From CAYNFT01 sp964396535 (GTDB taxonomy: Bacteria; Chloroflexota; Dehalococcoidia; Dehalococcoidales; UBA2162): 17,561 bases of DNA. Shown here one piece after another: positions 7,489-14,223 of the stretch; the stretch's first letter is position 1; each line of letters opens with the position of its first letter. The notes under the pieces are model-generated. The model was given only the letters and a program-made list of their open reading frames with translations, was not told the DNA's origin and ran no database searches. The position numbers and the translations under genes were made by a program. Location of the stretch: the NCBI GenBank assembly GCA_964396535.1, contig CAYNFT010000043.1:1-17561 (forward strand). The letters are read 5' to 3'.

Positions 7489-8769
7489 TCACTTTCTCTC
7501 TACAATAATAGCCATACCCTGCCCACCACCGATACACAGGGTTGCCAGGCCGTATTTAAGGTTCCGGCGTTCCATCTCATGGACAAGGGTGACTATTATT
7601 CTGGCCCCGGTGCAGCCGATGGGATGTCCCAGTGATATGCCGCCGCCGCGGAGGTTTGTCTTACTCATATCTATATCCAGCTCTCTGACCACACCCAGTG
7701 ATTGAGAAGCAAAGGCTTCATTCAGCTCAATATAGTCTATGTCATTCAGACTGAGTCCAGCCAGCTTGAGAGCTTTCTTAGCAGCCGGGACAACACCCAG
7801 ACCCATATATGCCGGGTCAACTCCACCGCTAGCATAAGAGCGGATGGTTGCCATTGGCTTGAGTCCAAGCTCCTTCGCCTTGTCCGCCGACATTACCACC
7901 AGGGCAGCAGCGGCATCGGTTATTGCCGAGGCATTACCAGCAGTAACGCCACCATCCGCTTTGAATGCGGGGCGTAGATTGCCCAGAAGCTCCATTGAGG
8001 TCTCCCTGGGGTGCTCATCGGTATCGAACAGCTTGGTCTCTCTTCTCACTGTAATTTCAACCGGCACTATCTCCTGTTTGAATGTGCCGTCCTTTATCGC
8101 CGCCAGGGCTCTATTGTTGCTCTCCAGAGCGAATGCATCCTGCTCTTCCCTTGTGATGCCATACCTCTCGGCGATATTCTCTGAGGTCATACCCATGTGG
8201 TAATCATAGAATATCTCCCAGAGTCCATCATGAACCATGCCGTCAACCAACTCGGTATTGAACATTCTGGCTCCCCACCTGGCTTTGGGGAGGTAGTAGG
8301 GAACAGCGCTCATATTCTCCGTGCCACCAGCAACGATAACCTCAGCATCACCAGTTTTTATCGCTTGAGCTGCCAGGGTTACTGCCTTCATGCCGGAGGC
8401 GCAGACTTTGTTAACCGTATAAGCATTTATCTCCTTGGGAATACCGGCATAGATTGACGCCTGGCGAGCGACATTCTGTCCCTGGCCTCCCTGAATAACA
8501 TTACCCATGATAACTTCGTCTACGGCAACTTCCTTCAGAGAATCGTCCCAGTCAGCATATTTTTTCTCCAGTTCAATAACGCCTTCGTCCTTGAGTGATG
8601 CCGGCGCGTAGCTCAGTACCTCAGGGTCTACCTTGGGTCTCAAGCCAGCCTTCTTTAACACCTCCTTAATAACAATGCTGCCCAGTTTTACTGCCGGGAT
8701 ATCTTGCAGCGAGCCACCAAAGTTTCCTATCGCCGTTCTTACTCCGCTGACAATTACAGCTTCTCCCAT
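7489..8769 (-). CDS. Acetyl-CoA acetyltransferase (thiolase II)
   Basis: Catalyses reversible condensation of two acetyl-CoA to acetoacetyl-CoA, or the thiolytic last step of beta-oxidation. All catalytic residues are present: nucleophile Cys123 in NKVCASG, Asn350 in NEAF, His382 in GHPIGCTG and Cys412 in CIGGGQG, corresponding to Cys89, Asn316, His348 and Cys378 of the Zoogloea enzyme. At 426 residues it exceeds the usual 390-400 because of about 34 extra residues (about 45-79) between the first helix and the DEVIMGNV strand. The start has GGAGAG seven bases upstream. It is the last of three fatty-acid genes in the order hydratase, dehydrogenase, thiolase. A long imperfect hairpin separates it from the dehydrogenase and a terminator follows. 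Confidence 0.95.
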   Translation of the reverse strand: MGEAVIVSGVRTAIGNFGGSLQDIPAVKLGSIVIKEVLKKAGLRPKVDPEVLSYAPASLKDEGVIELEKKYADWDDSLKEVAVDEVIMGNVIQGGQGQNVARQASIYAGIPKEINAYTVNKVCASGMKAVTLAAQAIKTGDAEVIVAGGTENMSAVPYYLPKARWGARMFNTELVDGMVHDGLWEIFYDYHMGMTSENIAERYGITREEQDAFALESNNRALAAIKDGTFKQEIVPVEITVRRETKLFDTDEHPRETSMELLGNLRPAFKADGGVTAGNASAITDAAAALVVMSADKAKELGLKPMATIRSYASGGVDPAYMGLGVVPAAKKALKLAGLSLNDIDYIELNEAFASQSLGVVRELDIDMSKTNLRGGGISLGHPIGCTGARIIVTLVHEMERRNLKYGLATLCIGGGQGMAIIVERK

Positions 8770-8801
8770 TAATTCTCTCCTTTCTTAATTTTAGTTAATT
8801 A

Positions 8802-8892
8802 CCCTGAAAAACGGAATTTTCCTGGAAGCCCCAAGTCGAGCTGGAGTTGGGTGGGGCTTTCCCTGGAAAAAGAGCCCGCGACTTTTTCAGGG
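8802..8892 (-). other. Long imperfect hairpin between dehydrogenase and thiolase genes
   Basis: A 91-base structure: CCCTGAAAAA (8802-8811) pairs with TTTTTCAGGG (8883-8892), TTTTCC (8817-8822) with GGAAAA (8865-8870), and AAGCCCCA (8826-8833) with TGGGGCTT (8852-8859). The three nested arms lie in the right order to fold together. It fills most of the 135-base gap and could stabilise or partly terminate the polycistronic message. Confidence 0.6.
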
Positions 8893-8904
8893 AGAACTAG
8901 TTAC

Positions 8905-9765
8905 TTATTTTTTACTATAATCGTAGAATCCCTTTCCTGTCTTTTGCCCCAGCCAGCCGGCAGCCACCATTCTTCTCAGCAGCGTGGGGGCAATATACTG
9001 GTGCTCCTGTAGAGTCTCATAGATACCGTCGGCCATGTTGAGGACAATGTCGTTACCGATGAGGTCAGCTAATTCCAGCGGTCCCATCGGGTGATTCAAA
9101 CCGAGTTTTGCAGCAGAATCAATATCCTCTTTGGAGGCAACCCCGCTCTCCAGCAGATGCATAGCATTGAGCATGAAGGGTACTGCCAGGCGGTTTACAA
9201 TGAATCCCGGCGTGTCAGGGATAACAACGGGAGTCTTGCCCACAGACTCGGCGAATTTCTTACAGGTTTCAACGGTCTCATCGCTGACAGTAATCGGCCT
9301 TACAATCTCCACCAGTTTCATAGCCGAGGCTGGATTAAAGAAATGCAGGCCGATAACCTTGTCAGGCCTTTTGGTTACAATTGCCATCTCTACTAGAGGC
9401 AGAACTGAAGTGTTGCTGGCAAGGATAGCTTCCTTTTTACATATTCCATCCAGCTCAGCAAATGCTTTTTTCTTTACATCGAGTTCTTCAACGGCTACCT
9501 CTATCACCAGGTCACAGTCATTGAATTCCTTGGTATTGGTTGTACCCTTAATACGGCTGATTGTAGCGTCCTTATCCTCCTGCGAGAGCCTGCCTCTTTC
9601 GACACTTCTGGTCAGTGCAGCATCAATAGTGCCCACTGCCTTAGCCGCACGCTCCTCATTTCTTGAAGAGCCTACTACCTGATAGCCTGCCTGAGCACAT
9701 ACTTGAGTGATACCACGTCCCATGGCTCCGGTAAAGCCGAGTATGCCAACCTTCTTTATTTCCAT
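8905..9765 (-). CDS. 3-hydroxybutyryl-CoA dehydrogenase
   Basis: Oxidises 3-hydroxyacyl-CoA to 3-ketoacyl-CoA with NAD(P), or acts in reverse in butyrate-type pathways. At 286 residues it has the standard single-function length. It has an N-terminal Rossmann fold (1-185) and a C-terminal helical domain starting near 186. Catalytic residues are visible: Ser120 in SNTS, His141 in GLHFFNPA, Glu153 in KLVEIVRP and Asn191 in FIVNR. Residues LGLNHPMGPLELADLIG (221-237) are typical of the family. The nucleotide-binding turn reads GFTGAMG, with one more residue than the usual GxGxxG turn, so cofactor preference may differ. AAAGGAG lies upstream of the ATG. It sits between the hydratase and thiolase genes. 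Confidence 0.95.
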   Translation of the reverse strand: MEIKKVGILGFTGAMGRGITQVCAQAGYQVVGSSRNEERAAKAVGTIDAALTRSVERGRLSQEDKDATISRIKGTTNTKEFNDCDLVIEVAVEELDVKKKAFAELDGICKKEAILASNTSVLPLVEMAIVTKRPDKVIGLHFFNPASAMKLVEIVRPITVSDETVETCKKFAESVGKTPVVIPDTPGFIVNRLAVPFMLNAMHLLESGVASKEDIDSAAKLGLNHPMGPLELADLIGNDIVLNMADGIYETLQEHQYIAPTLLRRMVAAGWLGQKTGKGFYDYSKK

Positions 9766-9802
9766 ACTAACTCCTTTCCTTATTTTAAATTATTATTTCA
9801 TA

Positions 9803-9855
9803 CTCCGCAGCTTGCTGCGGAGCGGGGCCCCCACAAAATCTTCGATTTTGTGGGG
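9803..9855. repeat. Two adjacent perfect palindromes
   Basis: The gap between the hydratase and dehydrogenase genes holds a palindrome with arms CTCCGCAG (9803-9810) and CTGCGGAG (9815-9822), and next to it a 12-bp perfect stem, CCCCACAAAATC (9829-9840) with GATTTTGTGGGG (9844-9855), loop TTC. Neither has a uridine run on the minus strand, so RNA stabilisation or a species-specific palindromic element fits better than termination of the minus-strand operon. Confidence 0.7.
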
Positions 9856-9865
9856 TTTATTTAAG

Positions 9866-10630
9866 TTACTTTGCCTTAAAATCCGGCTTTCTTTTCTCGG
9901 TAAAGGCGGCGGTTCCTTCCTTGTGGTCCTCGGTATTCAAAAGGTGTTCGAAAAAGGAGCCTTCCAGCCGCAAGCCATCCTCAAGGGGCAGGCTATAACC
10001 CCTGATCATGGCTTCTTTTGCCGCTCTGACTCCCAGAGGTCCAGCCTGGCAAATAGCCTCAGCCCACTCCCTAGCCGTAGGCATAAGCTCATCTTGGGAG
10101 ACCACCTTGTTTACCAGGCCTATGCGGTATGCTTCCTGGGCATCTATAGGCTTACCCATGAACAGTATCTCTGCTGCCTTAGCCCACGGGATAATTCGGG
10201 GTAGTCTCTGGGTGCCTCCCCAGCCTGGAATTAGACCTAAAGTTACTTCAGGCGTACCCAGACGGGCATTCTCTGAGGCTATCCTTATATCACAAGCCAG
10301 GGCTATTTCTAGTCCGCCACCCAGTGCTACGCCATTGATGGCTGCGATGATAGGTTTCCATAGATCGAGCCCGTACTTCGGAGCAGCTGGCCATAGCCAG
10401 TGACTATGCTCTTTCATAAAGGGTAAGGCGTCTTTTATATCAGCACCAGAGCAGAAAGCTTTGTCGCCAGCACCAGTAATAATGCCAACCCATAGTTCAG
10501 GGTCATCACGGAAATCTATCATTGCCTCATTTAGCTCTTGCCAGGTTTCAACATCTATTGCATTGAAAGCTCTGGGGCGATTAATGGTAACGATGGCAAT
10601 CCTATCTTCTTTCTTGTAGTCGATGGACAT
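9866..10630 (-). CDS. Enoyl-CoA hydratase (crotonase family)
   Basis: Adds water across the double bond of trans-2-enoyl-CoA to give 3-hydroxyacyl-CoA. The 254 residues match the usual 255-265. The oxyanion-hole segments are CSGADIK (60-66) and NGVALGGG (99-106). Both catalytic glutamates are present: Glu108 in GGGLEIA and Glu128 in TPEVTLGLIPGWGGTQRLPR. This supports true hydratase activity rather than another crotonase reaction. The C-terminus ends TAAFTEKRKPDFKAK, typical of the family. The start has AGGAG about eight bases upstream, and a strong promoter lies at 10685-10713. It is the first gene of the hydratase-dehydrogenase-thiolase operon. No acyl-CoA dehydrogenase is present in the window. 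Confidence 0.95.
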   Translation of the reverse strand: MSIDYKKEDRIAIVTINRPRAFNAIDVETWQELNEAMIDFRDDPELWVGIITGAGDKAFCSGADIKDALPFMKEHSHWLWPAAPKYGLDLWKPIIAAINGVALGGGLEIALACDIRIASENARLGTPEVTLGLIPGWGGTQRLPRIIPWAKAAEILFMGKPIDAQEAYRIGLVNKVVSQDELMPTAREWAEAICQAGPLGVRAAKEAMIRGYSLPLEDGLRLEGSFFEHLLNTEDHKEGTAAFTEKRKPDFKAK

Positions 10631-10684
10631 AATGGGGCTCCTTTGATAATATTTGAGGAATTGCTGATTGAGAATGCCGTGTTG

Positions 10685-10713
10685 ATTTTAACAAAGCACC
10701 TCTTCACTGTCAA
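10685..10713 (-). promoter_or_regulatory. Sigma-70 promoter of the beta-oxidation operon
   Basis: The minus strand has a perfect TTGACA (10713-10708), a 17-base spacer and TAAAAT (10690-10685), with TGT just before the -10 giving an extended -10 as well. Predicted start is near 10678, leaving a leader of about 48 bases before the hydratase ATG. This is the best promoter in the window. Confidence 0.8.
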
Positions 10714-10806
10714 GCTAAATCCGCTCGGGGACCAGTAATGTTTTACCTCTGTATGAGTTCTCAGGGAAGAAACCTCTTTCTGGCTGTAATTCATGGTTGA
10801 GAAATC

Positions 10807-11073
10807 TTAGCCCCACAACCAGAAGGCGCCACCCATAACTATCATAAGTACACCGACAGCAATCGCTATCCATCCACCTATCTTCAGTGCCCCAATTTGG
10901 GGACGCTGTGGCCAGTGCTCTAAAAATTCCCTGGTGTCAGGACGGCCAGAAACGGAATCATAGTAGCTTTTCTCTTCCCTCTTGCTCCAGATAACTGCGG
11001 CTACGCCAAGGAGGATAAATAAACCTCCCATCCCAATTAGCGTAAACAAATCACTCTGAGGCATTTCCAACAC
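10807..11073 (-). CDS. Small two-helix membrane protein (hypothetical)
   Basis: An 88-residue protein that I do not recognise. It has two hydrophobic segments, about 11-29 (TLIGMGGLFILLGVAAVIW) and 65-86 (IGGWIAIAVGVLMIVMGGAF), joined by a charged loop of about 35 residues containing KREEKSYYDSVSGRPDTREF. Positive charges after the first helix suggest that the loop is cytoplasmic. The frame opens with GTG at 11073; an ATG at 11064 is an equally good start, and neither has a clear ribosome site. It lies 53 bases after rplL with no obvious terminator between them, so it may be a read-through product of the rplJ-rplL transcript. Confidence 0.6.
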   Translation of the reverse strand: MLEMPQSDLFTLIGMGGLFILLGVAAVIWSKREEKSYYDSVSGRPDTREFLEHWPQRPQIGALKIGGWIAIAVGVLMIVMGGAFWLWG

Positions 11074-11126
11074 CCAGACACAAGAGTTATTTAATTAACT
11101 ATAGGCGCTCTTAACGCAATTTTCAA

Positions 11127-11798
11127 CTATGTGATGTCGGCAGTCGCTCCAGCCTCTTCCAGCTTCTGTTTCGCCGCTGCTGCCTCGTCCTTGTTGACTC
11201 CTTCCTTCACTGGCTTGGGGGCACTCTCCACCAAATCCTTAGACTCCTTCAGTCCTAAGGAGGTTAGTTCCCGCACTGCTCTAATGACACTAATCTTGTT
11301 AGCGCCTATTTCCTTAAGAATTACGTTGAACTCTGTCTTCTCCTCTTCCTCTTGAGCTGGAGCCGCAGTTGTAGTTGGCGCCGCTGCTCCAGCCATCACC
11401 GGCGCAGCAGCAGTAACTCCGAACTCAGTCTCTAAAGCCTTTACTAAATCTGCCAGTTCAAGCACGGTCATATTTTTTATCGTAGCCATTATATCATCAA
11501 CGGCTGCTGTTTTTCTTGCCTTTTCTGTTTTTGTAGCAGCCGTTTTTGATTTACTCTTGGCAGCACTGGCTGCCTTAGCTTCCTCAGCTACCTTTTCAAC
11601 CTCAGGTTGTTTTTTAGCTGCAGGCTGTTTTTCGACCTTAGATTGCTCTTCAGATGGAAGCTGCTGTTCAACCTCAGGCTGCTGTTCAGCTACAGGCTGC
11701 TGTTCAACCTCAGGCTGCTGTTCAACCTCAGGCTGCTGTTCAGCCTCAGTTGCTTCTCCACCGCTCTCTTGCTTGGTGGCTTCTTCATTTTCCGCCAT
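11127..11798 (-). CDS. rplL: 50S ribosomal protein L7/L12 with long N-terminal extension
   Basis: L7/L12 forms the mobile ribosomal stalk that recruits EF-Tu, EF-G and other GTPases. The last 125 residues are a complete L7/L12: an N-terminal dimerisation and L10-binding part beginning near 99 (DDIMATIKNMTVLELADLVKAL), an Ala/Thr/Pro hinge (about 129-149), and the C-terminal factor-binding domain from about 155 (KTEFNVILKEIGANKISVIRAVREL). It is preceded by about 98 unusual residues: an acidic Gln/Glu/Pro region with five 6-residue repeats (18-47), then a Lys/Ala-rich stretch (69-98). The usual length is 120-130 residues. The long start is supported by AAGGAG about seven bases upstream and by a one-base gap after rplJ; the internal ATG at residue 104 has no ribosome site. 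The extension is in frame and intact. Confidence 0.9.
   Translation of the reverse strand: MAENEEATKQESGGEATEAEQQPEVEQQPEVEQQPVAEQQPEVEQQLPSEEQSKVEKQPAAKKQPEVEKVAEEAKAASAAKSKSKTAATKTEKARKTAAVDDIMATIKNMTVLELADLVKALETEFGVTAAAPVMAGAAAPTTTAAPAQEEEEKTEFNVILKEIGANKISVIRAVRELTSLGLKESKDLVESAPKPVKEGVNKDEAAAAKQKLEEAGATADIT
11658..11747 (-). repeat. Five tandem 18-bp repeats inside rplL
   Basis: Five consecutive 18-bp units encode EAEQQP, EVEQQP, EVEQQP, VAEQQP and EVEQQL. Two of the plus-strand copies are identical and the others differ by a few bases, suggesting recent expansion by slippage. A degenerate continuation (SKVEKQP, KKQPEVEK) follows. Confidence 0.95.
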
Positions 11799-11799
11799 T

Positions 11800-12324
11800 T
11801 TATTCTCCTTCCAGTTGCTGAATTTGGGCTTGTAACACTCCGATTAATCCCCTTATTGGGGCAGCAAGACAACTAGCTAATGCTGAAATGGGGCTATTCA
11901 TCTGACCAAGGACCCTTGCCAGCAATATCTCTCTAGATGGCAGCGTAGCGAGGGTCATTACCTCTTCTGTAGTAAGTAATCTATCTCCGTAAAAAGCTCC
12001 CTTGATACCTAGATTTGTCCCTGATTCACGAATGTAATTTGCCAGAACTCTGGCTGGCTCAGTTATCTCGCCGTAGCCAAAAGCAATGGCAATCGGACCT
12101 TCAAAAGCATTGGCTATATCTTCTATCCCGGCTCTGGCTGCGGCAAACCTGGCCATAGTGTTTTTGACTACTTTATACTCGCCGCCCGCCCCCTGTAATC
12201 TGCGACGCAGAGCAGTCAACTGAGGGGTATCCAATCCTCGATAGTCGGTTAAGATACCAATACTGCATTTGGAAAAGGTCTCTTGTAGACTATCAATAAT
12301 TTGCGCCTTCTTCTCTCTAGACAT
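11800..12324 (-). CDS. rplJ: 50S ribosomal protein L10
   Basis: L10 anchors L7/L12 dimers to the ribosome next to L11 and, in many bacteria, represses its own mRNA. The 174 residues match the family length. The N-terminal globular part has the typical ILTDYRGLDTPQLTALRRRL (24-43), KVVKNTMARFAA (51-62) and FEGPIAIAFGYGE. The C-terminal helix that carries L7/L12 dimers ends ALASCLAAPIRGLIGVLQAQIQQLEGE. The ATG is preceded by AGGAG at about 11 bases. Upstream is a clear L10 leader with an attenuator hairpin, so expression is probably controlled by L10 or the L10-L12 complex binding its own leader. rplL follows after one base. Confidence 0.97.
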   Translation of the reverse strand: MSREKKAQIIDSLQETFSKCSIGILTDYRGLDTPQLTALRRRLQGAGGEYKVVKNTMARFAAARAGIEDIANAFEGPIAIAFGYGEITEPARVLANYIRESGTNLGIKGAFYGDRLLTTEEVMTLATLPSREILLARVLGQMNSPISALASCLAAPIRGLIGVLQAQIQQLEGE

Positions 12325-12368
12325 ATTTCTTTAATCTCCTAACTACCGTTGCTGAACATCCTATTAAT

Positions 12369-12396
12369 AGAAAGCCCCTGTGCCAACCGCACAAGG
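12369..12396 (-). terminator. Attenuator hairpin of the L10 leader
   Basis: On the minus strand CCTTGTGC (12396-12389) pairs with GCACAGGG (12383-12376), with one G-U pair and a five-base loop, followed by GCTTTCTATT. Its place between the L10-binding element and rplJ fits the attenuation control known for these leaders. Confidence 0.6.
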
Positions 12397-12530
12397 ACTT
12401 CATGCTAGATGCTGGGTTCACTTATTGTTGCTGTGAAAGGTTGCTAATCTAGCGTTACTTTGTCCTCGGCAGGCACGGTTTTAAGCCTTAATCGGCACCT
12501 ACTGTCTCAGGATAACACTGAGTTCAGCCG
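12397..12530 (-). promoter_or_regulatory. Ribosomal protein L10 leader RNA
   Basis: The minus strand carries the two hallmark strings of the L10 leader: AGACAGTAGGTG (12507-12496) and CCTGCCGAGGAC (12473-12462), separated by a short variable arm, just as in the Bacillus subtilis rplJ leader where they form the L10-binding kink-turn element. A small stem CTCAG/CTGAG (12506-12510 with 12518-12522) lies upstream. An intrinsic-terminator-like hairpin follows before rplJ. The leader starts directly after the stop codon of the OB-fold gene. Limits are approximate. Confidence 0.8.
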
Positions 12531-12542
12531 ACGAGCCTATTA

Positions 12543-12956
12543 TCAGGCTTGTTTAAATTCGTAAGTAATCCTGTCATCGGGTAATTTCACCGGTACTATC
12601 TTCAGCCCCATCCCCGATTTAATATCACTCTCCTCAATATCCTTACTTAGACGACCGAAGATTCTTAACCCGTCTCCAAATTCACCTATTGCCAGAGCAT
12701 AAGGGGCCTCATCCTCAAAGCCGGACGGACCGTAATGAACCACGGTATAGGTGAGTAGCTTACCGTCATTTTTTATTTCAAACCACTCCACATCACTGGA
12801 CAAGCACTTTGGGCAGTCCATCTTTGGTGGAAAGTAGGATGTCCCACATTCCTTGCACCTGGTTGTCATAACCTTACCCTGGTCCAGATAGCTTAGAAAC
12901 TCTTCGCTTTTCGCTTCCGTCGTGAAATTTACTGTACCAAAATTCTCAAAACCCAT
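12543..12956 (-). CDS. Zinc-ribbon/OB-fold (DUF35) acyl-CoA-associated protein
   Basis: A 137-residue protein of the DUF35 family. A rubredoxin-like zinc ribbon has Cys34, Cys37, Cys48 and Cys51 (CKEC and CPKC). An OB-fold follows, with LLTYTVVHYGPSGFEDEAPYALAIGEFGDGLRIFGRL (about 68-104). In archaea such proteins bridge acetoacetyl-CoA thiolase and HMG-CoA synthase; in bacteria they pair with SCP2-type thiolases or thiolase-fold enzymes, for example in aromatic or sterol degradation. The gene starts four bases after the thiolase stop, with AGGAG eight bases before its ATG inside the thiolase gene, so the two subunits are likely made together. Its own stop overlaps a small hairpin (12534-12549) that leads into the L10 leader. 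Confidence 0.9.
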   Translation of the reverse strand: MGFENFGTVNFTTEAKSEEFLSYLDQGKVMTTRCKECGTSYFPPKMDCPKCLSSDVEWFEIKNDGKLLTYTVVHYGPSGFEDEAPYALAIGEFGDGLRIFGRLSKDIEESDIKSGMGLKIVPVKLPDDRITYEFKQA

Positions 12957-12960
12957 CTAT

Positions 12961-14112
12961 CTATCTCCTCAGAATAATCACATTGCCATATTGCCCAACC
13001 CCACCGATATTATGAACCAGACCTATCTCAGCATCTTTAACCTGAGCTTCTTCGGCTTCTCCTCTTAGTTGCTGCACAATGGTTCTAACCTGTGAGCCAC
13101 CGGTAGCTCCAATAGGATGACCTTTGGACAGGAGCCCACCATCAACATTGACCGGTATGCTTCCATCGGCATACGTCTGTTTTTCTTCAATGAGCTTAAC
13201 TCCCTCTCCAGGTTTGGCAAAGCCCAGGTCTTCATAAGCTAGAATCTCAGATATGGTAAAACAATCATGAACTTCAGCGACATCAATATCCTGTGGCCCT
13301 ACACCTGCCATCTGGTAAGCCTGCTGGGCTGCATCCTGAGCACAGGCTAAGCTGGTAAGTGTTTTCCTTCCTGACATGGTCATAGTATCCGTTGCGGCAC
13401 CCATACCGGCAACCCAGATTGGAATCTTGGCTACTTTTCGAGCTATATCCCCGCTGGCTACTATGATACAAGAAGAGCCATCGGCGTTGGCGCAGGCATC
13501 ATACAGCTTCAGAGGGCTAGCTATGACCGTTGAGCCTAAAACGTCGTCCAGACTCAGCTCCTTGCGATAAGTAGCCTTGGGATTTTTAGCGCCATAGCCG
13601 GCATTTTTAACTCGCACCTTAGCCAGTTGTTCCTCGGTGGTGCCATACTTATCCATATGAGCCCGAGCAAACATTGCGTAGCCAGAAGGCATAGTTATGC
13701 CGAACGGTGATTCCCACATTATATCAGCTCCCCTGCCCATTCTCTCCGCGGCCTCACGAGAGCTTAACTCGGACATCTTCTGAAAGCCAATAATGGCTAC
13801 AATATTATGCAGGCCGGACTTTATCATCGACCAGGCTACTCTTAATCCGGTAGTGCTTGATGAACACACGCTTTCAACATAGAAAGCTGGTTTGGGGGTT
13901 AGCTCCAGATATTCCGATATTAGGCCTGAAGGTGTACGCTGTTTATCATATTCTGGTGCGGAACAGGTGATAGAGGCGTCTATATCCTTGTTAGTCATAT
14001 CAAGGCCCTCCATCGCCTCCTTATACGCATCAAAACAAAGTTCCTTGATAGATACCCCGCACTTGCGGGAAAAGTTACTCTGTCCTACCCCCACAATGGC
14101 AACATCTTCCAT
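12961..14112 (-). CDS. SCP2/archaeal-type thiolase
   Basis: A thiolase-fold acyltransferase of 383 residues. Nucleophile Cys83 is in ESVCSSSTTGL, HDCF replaces the usual NEAF, and His332 is in GHPIGATGG. The C-terminal HNIGGVGQYGN lacks the second catalytic cysteine of classical thiolases. This combination is typical of SCP2-type and archaeal acetyl-CoA C-acetyltransferases that work with a DUF35 protein, which here is the next gene. The acyl substrate is unknown. AAGGAG lies seven bases before the ATG. It is 111 bases after rplA, with a perfect palindrome and possible promoter in that gap. Its place between rplA and rplJ is unusual. Confidence 0.9.
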   Translation of the reverse strand: MEDVAIVGVGQSNFSRKCGVSIKELCFDAYKEAMEGLDMTNKDIDASITCSAPEYDKQRTPSGLISEYLELTPKPAFYVESVCSSSTTGLRVAWSMIKSGLHNIVAIIGFQKMSELSSREAAERMGRGADIMWESPFGITMPSGYAMFARAHMDKYGTTEEQLAKVRVKNAGYGAKNPKATYRKELSLDDVLGSTVIASPLKLYDACANADGSSCIIVASGDIARKVAKIPIWVAGMGAATDTMTMSGRKTLTSLACAQDAAQQAYQMAGVGPQDIDVAEVHDCFTISEILAYEDLGFAKPGEGVKLIEEKQTYADGSIPVNVDGGLLSKGHPIGATGGSQVRTIVQQLRGEAEEAQVKDAEIGLVHNIGGVGQYGNVIILRR

Positions 14113-14154
14113 AAAGCATCTCCTTTCAATTCATAGTATCTTGTTAAGGGCGTT

Positions 14155-14173
14155 ATCAGTAGTATCTACTGAT
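14155..14173. promoter_or_regulatory. Perfect 19-bp palindrome, possible operator
   Basis: ATCAGTAG-TAT-CTACTGAT, an 8-bp perfect inverted repeat with a three-base centre, lies about 43 bases before the thiolase start. Just upstream on the minus strand is GGGTATACAATC, a possible -10 (TATACA or TACAAT) without a good -35. The layout would suit a repressor site overlapping the transcription start. It could equally be an RNA hairpin. Confidence 0.4.
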
Positions 14174-14223
14174 TGTATACCCATTTCTTTAAAAAAGCCA
14201 CTTTATTATTGCGCTTGAAAGTA

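Noticed and set aside
9131..9682. 183-residue plus-strand reading frame opposite the 3-hydroxybutyryl-CoA dehydrogenase
   Set aside because: Low-complexity Ser/Thr/Leu composition typical of antisense of a coding region; no ribosome site or family signal.
10555..10794. 79-residue minus-strand reading frame upstream of the hydratase
   Set aside because: It runs across the strong promoter and into the hydratase start in another frame and has no recognisable features.
11127..11489. rplL starting at the internal ATG (residue 104)
   Set aside because: No ribosome site precedes it, and it would cut off DDI and preceding residues that belong to the L10-binding helix; the upstream ATG has a good site.
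11658..11747. Short regular repeats considered as a CRISPR array
   Set aside because: The 18-bp units are contiguous without spacers and encode an in-frame hexapeptide repeat of rplL.
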